From positions 1 to 20,186 of the forward strand of contig DASRJW010000068.1 of the NCBI GenBank assembly GCA_035649275.1: a stretch of 20,186 nucleotides of DNA. Reading direction: 5' to 3'. The translations under genes and the position numbers were made by a program. How positions within the stretch are numbered: the first letter of the stretch is position 1; each line of letters begins with the position of its first letter. The DNA is from Candidatus Krumholzibacteriia bacterium. GTDB taxonomy: Bacteria > Krumholzibacteriota > Krumholzibacteriia > G020349025. The notes under the pieces were generated by a model that was not told the origin of the DNA, ran no database searches, and saw only the letters and a program-made list of their open reading frames with translations. Below, piece by piece: positions 7,245-16,500 of the stretch.

Positions 7245-7715
7245 CCGCTTCGACGTGCCAAGATGCCGGTCCGCCGCCCGACCACGATGGAGGAGTTCGA
7301 GGCCCGTTGCCGGCGGCAAGGCCTGCCGGTGACCTCCCAGCGCCGGGCGGTGCTGCGGGCCCTCGCGGCGCGCGAGGACCACCCCACGGCAGACCAGCTC
7401 CACGAGGCTCTCCGGCGCGAGCACCCGGACCTCTCCCGCACCACGGTGTACCGGGTGCTGGAGACGCTCGTCCGCCTGGGGGTGGTGACCAAGGTCAGCC
7501 ATCCCGGCGCCGCGGTCCATTACGATGCCTTCACCGGACGACATCACCATCTGGTGTGCGACGTCTGCGGCCGGCTGAGCGACCTCGTGCTCCCGGGATT
7601 CGACGCCTTGCCGTTGCCCGATACGCGGGCCCAGGACTTCGAGATCGCCGACTACTCGGTGCATTTCCACGGGCGCTGCCGGAGCTGCCGGCCCCGTACG
7701 TCTCGCAACGCATGA
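7242..7715 (+). CDS. perR: Fur-family repressor, PerR-like peroxide/metal sensor
   Basis: The protein has 157 residues. An N-terminal winged helix (about 20-85: PVTSQRRAVLRAL, then SRTTVYRVLETL) is followed by a metal-binding dimerisation domain. Every residue that defines Bacillus PerR is present at a constant offset of ten. His47, Asp95, His101, His103 and Asp114 match the regulatory-metal ligands H37, D85, H91, H93 and D104. Cys106, Cys109, Cys146 and Cys149 match the structural zinc site. Asp at position 114, where Fur usually has Glu, favours a PerR-type H2O2-sensing iron site. The next gene encodes Dps, 13 nt downstream, a classic PerR target. The promoter carries a palindrome consistent with autorepression. 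Zur or Fur function cannot be fully excluded without binding data. Confidence 0.85.
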   Translation: MPLRRAKMPVRRPTTMEEFEARCRRQGLPVTSQRRAVLRALAAREDHPTADQLHEALRREHPDLSRTTVYRVLETLVRLGVVTKVSHPGAAVHYDAFTGRHHHLVCDVCGRLSDLVLPGFDALPLPDTRAQDFEIADYSVHFHGRCRSCRPRTSRNA

Positions 7716-7728
7716 GGAGGAACCCAAC

Positions 7729-8217
7729 ATGGCGACGAAAGTAAGCAAGACGCGGCTGCAGCTGCCGGAGAACGTGCGCGGCGAGATCGTGGCGCTGCTC
7801 AACGCGCGTCTCGCCGACACGGTGGACTACGCCCTGCAGCTCAAGCAGGCGCACTGGAACGTCAAGGGGCGCGAGTTCGTCGCCCTGCACGAGATGTTCG
7901 ACTCCATGGCGACGGAGTTACAGGAGCATGCGGATCTCATCGCCGAGCGCGCCGTCCAGCTCGGCGGTCAGGCCCACGGCACGCTGCAGTCGGCCGTGGC
8001 GCACACGACGCTGCCGGAGTACCCCCTGGAGGCCCGCGGCGCCGTGGAGCATCTGAGCGCGCTGGCCGAGCGCCTGGCGGTGCTCGCCACCGCGGTTCGC
8101 GCGGCCATCGACACCGCCGACGGCCGTGGCGACAAGGACACGGCGGACCTCTTCACCGAGGTCTCCCGCGGCTTGGACAAGCAGATGTGGTACCTGGAGG
8201 CGCACCTCGCCGACTGA
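7729..8217 (+). CDS. dps: Dps ferritin-like DNA-binding iron-storage protein
   Basis: The protein has 162 residues, normal for Dps. It starts at ATG 7729 with GAGGAGGAA upstream, 13 nt after the perR stop. The inter-subunit ferroxidase ligands are all there with canonical spacing: His42 (QAHWNVKG), His54 (ALHEMFD), Asp69 and Glu73 (HADLIAERA). Dps forms a dodecamer that oxidises Fe2+ with H2O2, stores ferric iron and can coat DNA. The short N-terminus has three basic residues (Lys4, Lys7, Arg9), which may help bind DNA. Co-transcription with a PerR-like repressor points to peroxide-inducible expression. The gene is convergent with the DUF5916 gene. Confidence 0.93.
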   Translation: MATKVSKTRLQLPENVRGEIVALLNARLADTVDYALQLKQAHWNVKGREFVALHEMFDSMATELQEHADLIAERAVQLGGQAHGTLQSAVAHTTLPEYPLEARGAVEHLSALAERLAVLATAVRAAIDTADGRGDKDTADLFTEVSRGLDKQMWYLEAHLAD

Positions 8218-8220
8218 GTC

Positions 8221-8243
8221 GCGGAGGATCAAAGCACCTCCGC
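8221..8243. terminator. Hairpin between the convergent dps and DUF5916 genes
   Basis: GCGGAGG (8221-8227) and CCTCCGC (8237-8243) form a perfect 7-bp stem with a 9-nt loop, starting 4 nt after the dps stop. No U-tract follows on either strand, so a bidirectional or Rho-assisted terminator is possible but unproven. Confidence 0.45.
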
Positions 8244-8299
8244 CGAAGGTGGGAAGAGCGAAGACGGGAAGGTTGACTTCGCCGGAGAGTGGCTGTGAC

Positions 8300-10540
8300 T
8301 CAGAGACGGAACAGGTACTGGAACTTGAGGAACAGCTGGCGCTCGGTCTGGGTGTAGACGGGACCACCTTGGCTGGCATCGCCGATCTCGGCGAGGGCAT
8401 GGGTGGAGCCCACGAAAAACATGGTGAACGGGTTGATTCTGTAGGTGAGCAACGGTTCGATGGACCACTCGCGGTCGAAATCATCGTATTGGAGGACCAA
8501 GCGCAGGAAGAATTCCCGGGTGAACTGGAAATTGTTCCGCACCCGGACGATGTAGCCGTCGAAAATGGACGACCCGTCCGGATGGTCCAGGGTGGCGTAC
8601 TCGAAGGTCGGCTCGATGACGAGACGTGTATGCGGCCGGAGCGTCCCCCAGGCCTCGAACCGCACGCCGTCGCCGAGCACCGGCGGCGTCTCGCCGCGGG
8701 CGACCATCTTGCCCCATTCCACCTCGGCGCCACCCTGCACGTACTCCTGGAAACGCGTCTCGGCTCCTACTTCCCAGCGCCGGATGCCGTAGAACTCCAC
8801 CTCCCGGAAGCGCTCCTCGCTCCACAGGCGTGAGAGCCACACCTCCGTCTGCGCCTTGAACTGCACCACCACCTCGGGCCGCAGCCATTCGTCCTTGCGG
8901 GCGCCGGAGAAGTTCCACACCCGCGCCGCCATGACGCTCGGGAAGATCGAATCGAACCAGCGCGTGTCGGTGCGGAAGTTGAGCCCCGTCTCCACGGAAG
9001 CGCGGCGGTTGTCGTTCTGGGAGATGAAGCCGTTGTCGGCGCGGAAGGTCGGGCTCGTCTCCCGGTACTCCAGATCGAAGTTCCAGATCCGGCCGGAGCG
9101 CTCGATGCTGGTGTACCCTGCCCGCCCCCCGAAGCTCTCGCCGTCGTACTCGATGGTGTGGCGGCCGCCGTCGAAAGTCCCTTCGTTGCCTGCGGTCAGA
9201 CTGGAATCCACGGGTTCCTCGGTGTAGCTCCCGAGCCACTGCGTCTCGAACTGATAGTTGCGCCAGAACCGCTGCAGCAGGTCGAAACCGAAGACGCCGT
9301 TCCAGCCGCCGTCGTCCCGGACGCGGTAGGTGCCGAGCGCCCCGGCGAAGGAGTTCTCCCCGTGGTCGAAGCGGTAGCGCCCCACGCTGGAGATGCTTTC
9401 ACCCACGTCGGGGAGGACGACGCTCTTTTCCTCCAGCGGGATGATCGTCGGCGAGTGCACGTCGCGGGCGGCGAAGAAGCCGGCGTTGGCCTGCTCCAGC
9501 CTACCGGTGAACTTCGCCGCCACCGAGGGGTCGTTGATGGTGCGCGTGTACACGGCGTTGATGTAGGTCTCGTAGAGGTCGCTGCCTTCCTGGAAGAACG
9601 GCCGCTTCTCTGGGAAGAACAGGGCGAAGGTGGTGTTCACGTCGATCTGCCCGGCGTCGGATTCGACCTGGCTGAAATCCGGATTGAGCGTCAGGTCTCC
9701 CGTGCTGCTCGAGGTGAAGGAGTAGTGCACGCCGAGCTCCACGTCGGCCTCGGCGTCCCCCTCGACGAAGTCCGAGTTCGGGTCCGAAGTGTCCTCGAGG
9801 CTCCCCGCCTGTTTCGCCGTGAACCCCGGGAGGAGCTCCAGCTTGCCGCCCGGGCGCACCCCCTGGATGCCGGTGAGCGTGCCGAACTGGCACATGAAGC
9901 ACGGATCGTCCCGATCGATGGCGGCCCAGCCGTACTGCCGGCGGCTGCCGCGGGGATGGGTGCGCCAGAGCTGCACGCGCCAGGTCTGCTCGAAGCGATC
10001 GGGGAAACGCAGGCTCTGCAGCGGGATCTTCATCTCCACCTGATAGCCCTTGTCGGTGATGCTGGCCTCGGCTTCGAAGACGACATCGAAGGACAGGTCT
10101 TCGTCGCCACCGGACAGCATGCGTAGATCCCCTTGCACCCCCAGCGGGTTGGCGAAGATCTCGTAAGCCCAGGCAGCGTTGCCGTAGGTGTCCAGGATGA
10201 GACCGATGTAGTCGTCCTGCCAGATCTGGTCGCGGTCGCGCAACGAGGCGCGGATGCTGCGCGGGTCGTCCTCGGCGTCGAAGCCGACATAGAGGTGGGT
10301 CTCGTCGTAAGTGATCCAAACGCGCGTCGCCACCGCCGGCTCGGTCTGGTCGCCCGGATTGGTCTCGGCGAAGTTGTCCGCCATGGCGGCGTCCTGCCAG
10401 CCCGAGTCACCGAGCTTGCCGTCGATGCGGATCTCTCCGCCCCGGGGCCGGAGCGCCAGGCTGGGTTTGAGGTTGGGTGTGAACGCCGCCTGGGCGGAAC
10501 CTGGGAGGACGAGCAGCAGCCCGGTCCAAAGCAGCTTCAC
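8300..10540 (-). CDS. CBM9-like/DUF5916 outer-membrane beta-barrel protein
   Basis: The protein has 746 residues and starts at GTG 10540 right behind GGAGGAAGT. A signal peptide (MKLLWTGLLLVLPGSAQA) is followed by a carbohydrate-binding-family-9-like domain (about residues 36-210) with the hallmark IRIDGKLGDSGWQDA and WITYDETHLYVGFDAED. The remainder (about 220-746) is rich in alternating aromatic/polar strands typical of DUF5916, predicted to be an outer-membrane barrel. It ends in short amphipathic strands (FLKFQYLFRL). Residues Cys214 and Cys217 form a CxxC at the domain junction. Members are widespread in FCB and other diderm phyla and their role is not established; carbohydrate binding by the CBM9-like part is only a fold-based guess. 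The gene is divergent from the propeller-RND operon, with which it shares a 362-bp intergenic region. Confidence 0.82.
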   Translation of the reverse strand: MKLLWTGLLLVLPGSAQAAFTPNLKPSLALRPRGGEIRIDGKLGDSGWQDAAMADNFAETNPGDQTEPAVATRVWITYDETHLYVGFDAEDDPRSIRASLRDRDQIWQDDYIGLILDTYGNAAWAYEIFANPLGVQGDLRMLSGGDEDLSFDVVFEAEASITDKGYQVEMKIPLQSLRFPDRFEQTWRVQLWRTHPRGSRRQYGWAAIDRDDPCFMCQFGTLTGIQGVRPGGKLELLPGFTAKQAGSLEDTSDPNSDFVEGDAEADVELGVHYSFTSSSTGDLTLNPDFSQVESDAGQIDVNTTFALFFPEKRPFFQEGSDLYETYINAVYTRTINDPSVAAKFTGRLEQANAGFFAARDVHSPTIIPLEEKSVVLPDVGESISSVGRYRFDHGENSFAGALGTYRVRDDGGWNGVFGFDLLQRFWRNYQFETQWLGSYTEEPVDSSLTAGNEGTFDGGRHTIEYDGESFGGRAGYTSIERSGRIWNFDLEYRETSPTFRADNGFISQNDNRRASVETGLNFRTDTRWFDSIFPSVMAARVWNFSGARKDEWLRPEVVVQFKAQTEVWLSRLWSEERFREVEFYGIRRWEVGAETRFQEYVQGGAEVEWGKMVARGETPPVLGDGVRFEAWGTLRPHTRLVIEPTFEYATLDHPDGSSIFDGYIVRVRNNFQFTREFFLRLVLQYDDFDREWSIEPLLTYRINPFTMFFVGSTHALAEIGDASQGGPVYTQTERQLFLKFQYLFRL

Positions 10541-10902
10541 ACTTCCTCCGGGCGCGGCTCATACCCTTGGCGTCCCACGGCTTCCCGCCACGGCGAGACT
10601 TGGAGCGGTAGGTTACCGGTTCTTCGCTTCCGCGTGGCAGCAAGACGAACCTGCGGGAGCCCCTGAATGCGGTACAATCCAGCCGACCCTGTCTCAGATG
10701 TAAGAGGGGAAGGCCCGGGGCATACAGGCGCAAGGCGCTGCAACCGTTCCGGTTCCATCGGCGTAGATGGACGGGGAATCCCCGCACCACGCCGACCGCC
10801 CCAAGAAGCGCCCCACACGGACCAGCGGTAGAGCCGCCAGGGTCCCGGCGACCCAGGAGTCGAGGATCTCCGGAAACGCCGATTTCGCAGAGGAGAGCAT
10901 CC
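10541..10902. other. Divergent intergenic region between the DUF5916 gene and the propeller-RND operon
   Basis: This 362-bp stretch has no convincing gene. Short minus-strand frames cross it but have no family resemblance or ribosome site. A TACAAT hexamer at 10673-10678 on the plus strand could be a -10 box, but no -35 stands 16-18 bp upstream. Small palindromes are AACCG-TTC-CGGTT (10742-10754) and CGGGG-AAT-CCCCG (10772-10784). The length suggests regulation of two divergent units, but I recognise no riboswitch or operator. Confidence 0.45.
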
Positions 10903-12216
10903 ATGTTGCCCGCACGGAACCTACGTCGACTCGGCACTGTGCCGCGCCTTTCCACCTTCCTCGCCCTCGCCGCCGGCATCGCCCTCCTGGCGGCAGCAGT
11001 CGTTCCGGCCGGGGCTGGAAGCTGGAAGGGACAGGAAACCCAGAAGGACGGCGCTCTCTACGTCACCAATCCGGCCACCGGCATGGAAGCCCCGGCCACG
11101 GTGGATCTCAAGGAACTATGGCGAGTGGGCGGCGAGAGCGAGAACGAGGAGGAGTTCTTCGGCGTCATCGTGCGCGTCACCACGGACCCGAAGGGCAACA
11201 TTTACGTCCTCGACAACCAGCTCTCGGAGGTCAAGGTCTACGACCCGAGCGGCAAGTTCCTGAAGAAGATTGGGCGCGAGGGCGAAGGCCCGGGGGAGTT
11301 CCGGAGGCCCGGCGACATGTTCTTCCTGCCCGACGGCAACCTCGGCGTGATGCAAACGGTGCCCGGAAAGATCGTGATGCTGAAGCCGACCGGCGAGCCC
11401 GCCGGCGATTTCCCTCTCCCCGCGCCGGAAGGGGGCGGCTTCCAAGTGCTCCGCGGTGGGCGCCTCGCCGGCAAGCAGCTCGTCCTGGCGCGGCAGCTGC
11501 AGACCATTGACCAGGCCGCGGGCAAGATGTCGCAGACCGTGTCCCTCGATCGCGTCGACCTCAAGGGCAAGGTGGGCGGCAGCTACGCGAAGCTCGACCG
11601 CACCTTGCAGTTCGCCAATCTCGTCATCGACGAGAAGACATTCGGCACCTGGGAACAGGGCGGGCGGTGGGATACGGGCGCCGACGGCCGCGTTTACGTG
11701 GCCTTGGGCGACAACTACGAGATCACCGTTTTCAACGCCGACGGCAGCAAGGACCGCATCATCCAGAGAGCTTGCGAACGCTACCAGCGCACCGCCGAGG
11801 AGGCCGCCGAGATCAAGGGCATCTACGAAGCCTTCACCCGAGGGGCTCCCAATGCGAAGGTCGAAGTCAACAACTACGACGCGGACGTCGGCGCGCTCTA
11901 CTCACGCGACGACGGGAGCTTGTGGGTGCTGAGCAGCCATGGCATGCGCAAGCAGCCCAAGGGCACGGTCGGCGTCTTCGACGTCTTCGACAGCAAGGGC
12001 CGCTTCGTCCGTCAAGTGACGCTGCGCGGCCAGGGGGATCCGCACAAGGACGGGTACTTCTTCGTCGGCGACCGGCTCTACGTGGTCACCGGTTTCCTGG
12101 ATGCCCTCGTGGCCTCGATCGGCGGTGGCGAGAAGCAGGAAGAGGATCCGAGCACCTCGCCGATGGAGCTCATCTGCTACCGCGTCGAAGCGCCGATGGT
12201 CGCGAAAGGCAACTAG
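10903..12216 (+). CDS. Secreted six-bladed beta-propeller protein (NHL-like), first gene of an RND operon
   Basis: The protein has 437 residues. It starts at ATG 10903 behind AGAGGAGAG. A basic n-region and hydrophobic core (TFLALAAGIALLAAAVV) form a signal peptide cleaved near residue 38. The mature chain has propeller-blade repeats: DPKGNIYVLDNQLSEVKVYD at about 94-113, then the family hallmark GREGEGPGEF, 'FLPDGNLGVM', 'GADGRVYVALGDNYEITVF' and 'SRDDGSLWVLSS'. These are typical of the six-bladed propeller group found in Bacteroidetes and neighbours. Propellers of this type usually bind ligands or proteins in the periplasm; no catalytic site is evident. Only 3 nt separate it from the RND adaptor gene, so it is very likely co-expressed with the pump and may be an accessory subunit or substrate-binding partner (inference). 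Confidence 0.8.
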   Translation: MLPARNLRRLGTVPRLSTFLALAAGIALLAAAVVPAGAGSWKGQETQKDGALYVTNPATGMEAPATVDLKELWRVGGESENEEEFFGVIVRVTTDPKGNIYVLDNQLSEVKVYDPSGKFLKKIGREGEGPGEFRRPGDMFFLPDGNLGVMQTVPGKIVMLKPTGEPAGDFPLPAPEGGGFQVLRGGRLAGKQLVLARQLQTIDQAAGKMSQTVSLDRVDLKGKVGGSYAKLDRTLQFANLVIDEKTFGTWEQGGRWDTGADGRVYVALGDNYEITVFNADGSKDRIIQRACERYQRTAEEAAEIKGIYEAFTRGAPNAKVEVNNYDADVGALYSRDDGSLWVLSSHGMRKQPKGTVGVFDVFDSKGRFVRQVTLRGQGDPHKDGYFFVGDRLYVVTGFLDALVASIGGGEKQEEDPSTSPMELICYRVEAPMVAKGN

Positions 12217-12219
12217 AAC

Positions 12220-13596
12220 ATGCGCCGGTCACTTTTCTGCCTCCTCGCACTCGTTCTCCTCTTGGGCGGCTGCAAGCGCAGCCCGGGCGCCGGCGGCGCC
12301 GCCGGTGACTCCACCTCCGTCCAAGCTGCGGCAAAGGACGAGGAGAAAGGCAACAAGGAGGGTGCCGGCAAGGAGGAAGCCGACAAGGAGCACGCCGCGA
12401 AGGGCGAAAGCGAGAAGGCGAGCGGCGAGTCCGAGGGCAAAGAAGGCGAGGAAGGAGACGGCAAGCGCACGGTGCGCGAGCAGGTGGCCACGGTGAACGC
12501 GGCGCGCGTCACCCGCGGCGACCTCGTGGTGCCGGTGCTGGCGGAAGGGGCGCTCCGCGCCCGGCGCAGCACGCTGGTGCGCGTCGAGGTCAGGGGCTGC
12601 ATCGTGCGCCTCCTAGCCGAGGAAGGCCAGGCGGTGCGCAAGGGCCAAGTGCTCGTCGAGATCGACGGCCGGGAGTACCGCATCGCCATGGAAGAAGCGC
12701 GAGCGCGCTATCTGAAAGCGCTCGGCGTCATCGCGGTGGAGGAGGATTCCGTCCTCGGCTCCACCGACCCGGGGGTGCTGGATAGCAAGGTCGCCGGCCT
12801 CGACGAGCTGGAGAAGGCCGGCAAGATCAGCCGCGAGGAGCGCCGGGCCCGGGAGCTCGAGCTCGGCGTCCAGGCGCTACGCCACGGCGGCTATCGGCGC
12901 GAGCTGGTGGAAGCGCGGAGCGGCCTCTCCCTGGCCCGTGCCGACGAGGAGCGTGCCCGGCTCAACCTGGAGCGCACCGTCATCCGCGCGCCGTTCGATG
13001 GCGTGGTCTCCGAGCTGCGTCTCGCCGTCGGCCAGCTCCTCAGTCTGGGCGATCCGGTGTGCACGCTGGTGGACAACGTCGCCCTCGAGGCCGAGCTCGG
13101 GGTGCTGGAGTCCGACGTCGGCGGCCTGCAGCTCGGCCGGCCGGCGCTGCTCGTGGTCCCGGCGCTGGACGAGACGCTGCGCGTCAAGGTGGACGTCATC
13201 AACCCGAGCATCGAGCCGCAGAGCCGCACCTGCCGAGTCCTGCTGCGGGTGCGGAACACCGACGGGCGCCTGCAGCCCGGCATGTTCGTGCGCGCCGCCA
13301 TCGCCGGCAAGATCTACCCCGACAAGCTCATGGTCCCCAACGAGGCCATCCTCACCCGGGACGGACGCCCGCTGGTCTTCAAGATCGAAGGCGACCAGGC
13401 CAAGTGGGTGTACGTGCAGCTGGGTCTGCGCAACGATCGCTTCGCCGAGGTGGAAAGCGTCCTGCAGGGAGGGCCGCTCGACGAGGGTACGCTGGTCGTC
13501 GTCTCCGACCATCTGACGCTCTCCCACGATGCGAAGGTCAAGGTGCGGCGCGTCGTGGACATGACGGTGGCCTGGAGCGCGAGCGCGGAGGAGTAG
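12220..13596 (+). CDS. RND efflux periplasmic adaptor (membrane-fusion) lipoprotein
   Basis: The protein has 458 residues. The N-terminus MRRSLFCLLALVLLLGGC is a lipoprotein signal with lipobox LGGC and lipidated Cys18. Residues about 33-88 are a Lys/Glu/Gly-rich low-complexity linker. A split barrel-sandwich (lipoyl-like) domain follows: first half near 117-154 (GCIVRLLAEEGQAVRKGQVLVEIDG), second half near 252-286 (VIRAPFDGVVSELRLAVGQLLSLGD), separated by a Glu/Arg-rich alpha-helical hairpin (about 155-250). A beta-barrel and membrane-proximal domain complete the HlyD/AcrA-type fold. It would bridge the RND permeases encoded next to an outer-membrane channel. Its stop codon (TAG 13594-13596) is immediately followed by the ATG of the first permease, so the genes are translationally coupled. 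No gene name can be assigned. Confidence 0.92.
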   Translation: MRRSLFCLLALVLLLGGCKRSPGAGGAAGDSTSVQAAAKDEEKGNKEGAGKEEADKEHAAKGESEKASGESEGKEGEEGDGKRTVREQVATVNAARVTRGDLVVPVLAEGALRARRSTLVRVEVRGCIVRLLAEEGQAVRKGQVLVEIDGREYRIAMEEARARYLKALGVIAVEEDSVLGSTDPGVLDSKVAGLDELEKAGKISREERRARELELGVQALRHGGYRRELVEARSGLSLARADEERARLNLERTVIRAPFDGVVSELRLAVGQLLSLGDPVCTLVDNVALEAELGVLESDVGGLQLGRPALLVVPALDETLRVKVDVINPSIEPQSRTCRVLLRVRNTDGRLQPGMFVRAAIAGKIYPDKLMVPNEAILTRDGRPLVFKIEGDQAKWVYVQLGLRNDRFAEVESVLQGGPLDEGTLVVVSDHLTLSHDAKVKVRRVVDMTVAWSASAEE

Positions 13597-16500
13597 ATGC
13601 TCCGCCAGGCGATCCAGCGTCCCGTCGCGGTGCTGATGCTGTTCGCTGCCCTGTCGCTCGTGGGCGTCATCGGCTATCTGAAGCTGCCCGTCGATCTCCT
13701 GCCCTCCATCACCTACCCGCGCCTCACCGTCATCACCAGTTACGAGGACATCCCGGCGGAAGACCTGGAGCGCCTGGTCACGCAGCCGCTGGAAGAGATC
13801 ATCACCGGCCTGCCCAAGGTGCGGAGCGTGGTTTCCCGCACCCGCGAGGGCGTCTCCACCATCATGGTGGAGTACGAATGGGGCACGCAGATGGACTTCG
13901 CCAACCTGCACCTGCGCGAGGCCATCGACCGCGTCGCCTTCCGCGAAGATTTCCCGGAAGCCGCGGAGCGCCCCTTGATCTTGCGCTGGGACCCCACCTC
14001 GCGGCCGGTGTCGGTGCTCACCGTGGAAGGCGAGCGCCGCATCGAGGCTCTCACCGATTTCGCCCGCGAGGTGCTCAAGCCCGCCCTGGAGCAGGTGGAC
14101 GGCATCAGCCAAGCCGAGGTCGTGGGGGGCGCCGACCGCGAGATCGTGGTGCAGCCGGATCCGGAGAAGCTGGCGATCTACGGCATCACCATGAACGACA
14201 TCCGGCAGGCGCTGGCACGCAGCAACATCGACTTCCCCGGCGGCAAGATCCGCCAGGGACCTCTCCATCTCAGCTTGCGCATCGCCGGCGAGTTCGAGTC
14301 CCTCGATGAGATCGCGGCCACGGACATCGTGCGTCCCGGTCGCGCCGCGGTGCGCATCGGCGACGTCGCCCGCGTTCTGGACACGGTGAAAGAGGCGGAA
14401 GGAACGACGCTCCTCGGCAACGAGCCGGTGGTCTCGGTGCTCCTCTATAAGGAGCCGGAGGCCAACACCATCCAGGTGACCGAGAAGGTGGACGAAGCGC
14501 TGGCCATCGTCCAGAAGGACTACCACGACTTCCGTTACAACTATGTCTATCGCGACGCCGACTACGTGCGCGCCTCCTTCCAGGGCTTGTTCTCCTCGCT
14601 CCTCGTCGGCGCCCTCCTCGCCTTCCTCATGCTCTATTGTTTCCTCAACGACATCCTGAGCCCGCTCACCGTCGGACTTTCCATCCCCATTTCCGTCCTC
14701 GTCGCCTTCGGCCTTCTCTATTTCGGCGACGTCAAGCTCAACCTCATGAGCCTGGGCGGCTTGTCCCTCGCCTCCGGCATCCTGGTGGACAACTCCATCA
14801 TCGTGCTCGAGAACATCACCCGGCACCTCCCCGGGCGCGCGAGCCCCCCTCCAGGCAGCGACGCCGCCGCCACTCTCGAGTACAGCCGCTTGGTGGCGGC
14901 GGCCTGCGAGAAGGGCGGCCGCGAGATGATCCTCCCCGTGCTCGGCACCACGCTCACCACCGTCGCGGTGTACTTCCCGGTGGTCTACGTGCCCGGGATC
15001 GCCGGCGCGCTCTTCCGCGACCAAGCGCTCACGGTCACCTACTCTCTCCTCATCTCCATCGCCACCGCGCTGCTCTTGCAGCCCGTTCTCTCGGCCCGGG
15101 CGCTACGCTGGCAGGTGCCCATGCCGCGCTTTTTCTCCCGGCCCCTGGACCGCGGCCTGGACACCATGCACCGCCGCTACTACACCGCTCTCGAGCGGAC
15201 GCTGCGACGGCCCGGTCGCATGCTGGCACTCCTCGCCGTGGGCTTGGTGCTCTGCAGCCTCTTCGCCATGCGCCTCGAGCGGCGCTTCATGCCCGCGCGG
15301 TCCTCCGGCGATCTCCGGCTCGACCTCGAGCTACCCGCCGGCACGCCGCTCGAGGAGACCACGGCGACTGCGGCGCGCATCGCCTCTACCCTGGAAGGTG
15401 ATGCGGCGGTGCGCAGCGTCTTCACCCAGGTCGGGCGCACCGAGCGGACGCTCGCGGCAAGCCAGGACTACACCGCGCCGCACACGGCGCGCATGCGCAT
15501 CGTGCTGGTGCAAGGCCGCGACGCGCCGCGCAATGGCCAGCGCATCGAGCGCCAGCTCGGCGAGCGCCTGCGCGCCATGCCAGGCATCGGCTTCGCCTTC
15601 CGCGAGGAAGGCGTCGGCCTCGGCGAGATCCTCGCCGTCGGCGAGGCGCCGTTCACCCTCGGTGTCATGGCCGAGGATCCGCACACTGCCGTGGCGGTGG
15701 CGGAGCGGTTGGTACCGCCCCTCGAGGGCGTGCAGGGCTTGTCCAACTTGCAGGTGGACCGCGTCATCGGCACCCCCAACTTGATCGTCCGGCTCGACCG
15801 CGAAGAGATCCTGCGCAGCGGCTTGGATCCCAACGCCCTGGCGCAGGAGCTGCGCTACCGCATCGGGGGCGCCGAGGCCACCACCTTCAACGAGGTGGAG
15901 CAGCGTATCGATATCGCCGTGCGCTTCTCGGAGGACGAGCGTCGCGATCTCACTGCCGCCCTCTCCACCCCCATCCGTCTCGCTGGCGGCCAGACCGTGC
16001 CGTTGCACAACTTCCTGACGCTGCACGAGGAGCGCCCGGTGCGCGAGCTCGTGCGCCGCAACCAGCGCCGCATGGTGACCATCAGCGGCGACGTGCACGG
16101 CCGCTCGCCGGGCCAGGTGTGGACCGACGCCATCGCCATCGCCAAGAAGCTCGACGTCCCGGGCGACGTCACCTACGCTTCCGGCGGCGAGCGTGAGGCC
16201 ATGCGCTCCAGCTTCCGCAGCCTGGGCTGGGCGCTCCTCCTCTCCATCGTTCTCGTCTACATGATCCTGGCGGCGCAGTTCGAGTCGTTCCTCGACCCGC
16301 TCCTCATCTCTGCCGTCATCCCCATCGGCCTCGCCGGTTCGGCGCTCGCCATCGGCCTCACGGGCAGCTCGATCAACGTGATGAGCATGATCGGGCTCAT
16401 GGTCCTGGTGGGGATCGCGGTGGACAACGCCATCGTCCAGGTGGACACCTACCGGCGCCTGCGCGACGAAGGCCACAGCCAGTGGGATGCGGTGCTCGAA

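Noticed and set aside
10673-10678. TACAAT as a -10 box for the propeller-RND operon
   Set aside because: No -35-like hexamer is found at 16-18 bp upstream, and the resulting leader would be over 220 nt long; kept only as a note in the intergenic entry.
10537-10818. A 93-codon minus-strand open frame in the divergent intergenic region
   Set aside because: It has no ribosome site or recognisable motif, and it covers the expected promoter and ribosome-binding region of the DUF5916 gene.
10541-10902. Riboswitch in the divergent intergenic region
   Set aside because: I looked for cobalamin, SAM and c-di-GMP-type conserved cores and saw none.
12877-15024. A 715-codon minus-strand open frame opposite the adaptor and first RND permease
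   Set aside because: It is a His/Asp/Gly-rich antisense shadow of strongly recognisable RND genes.
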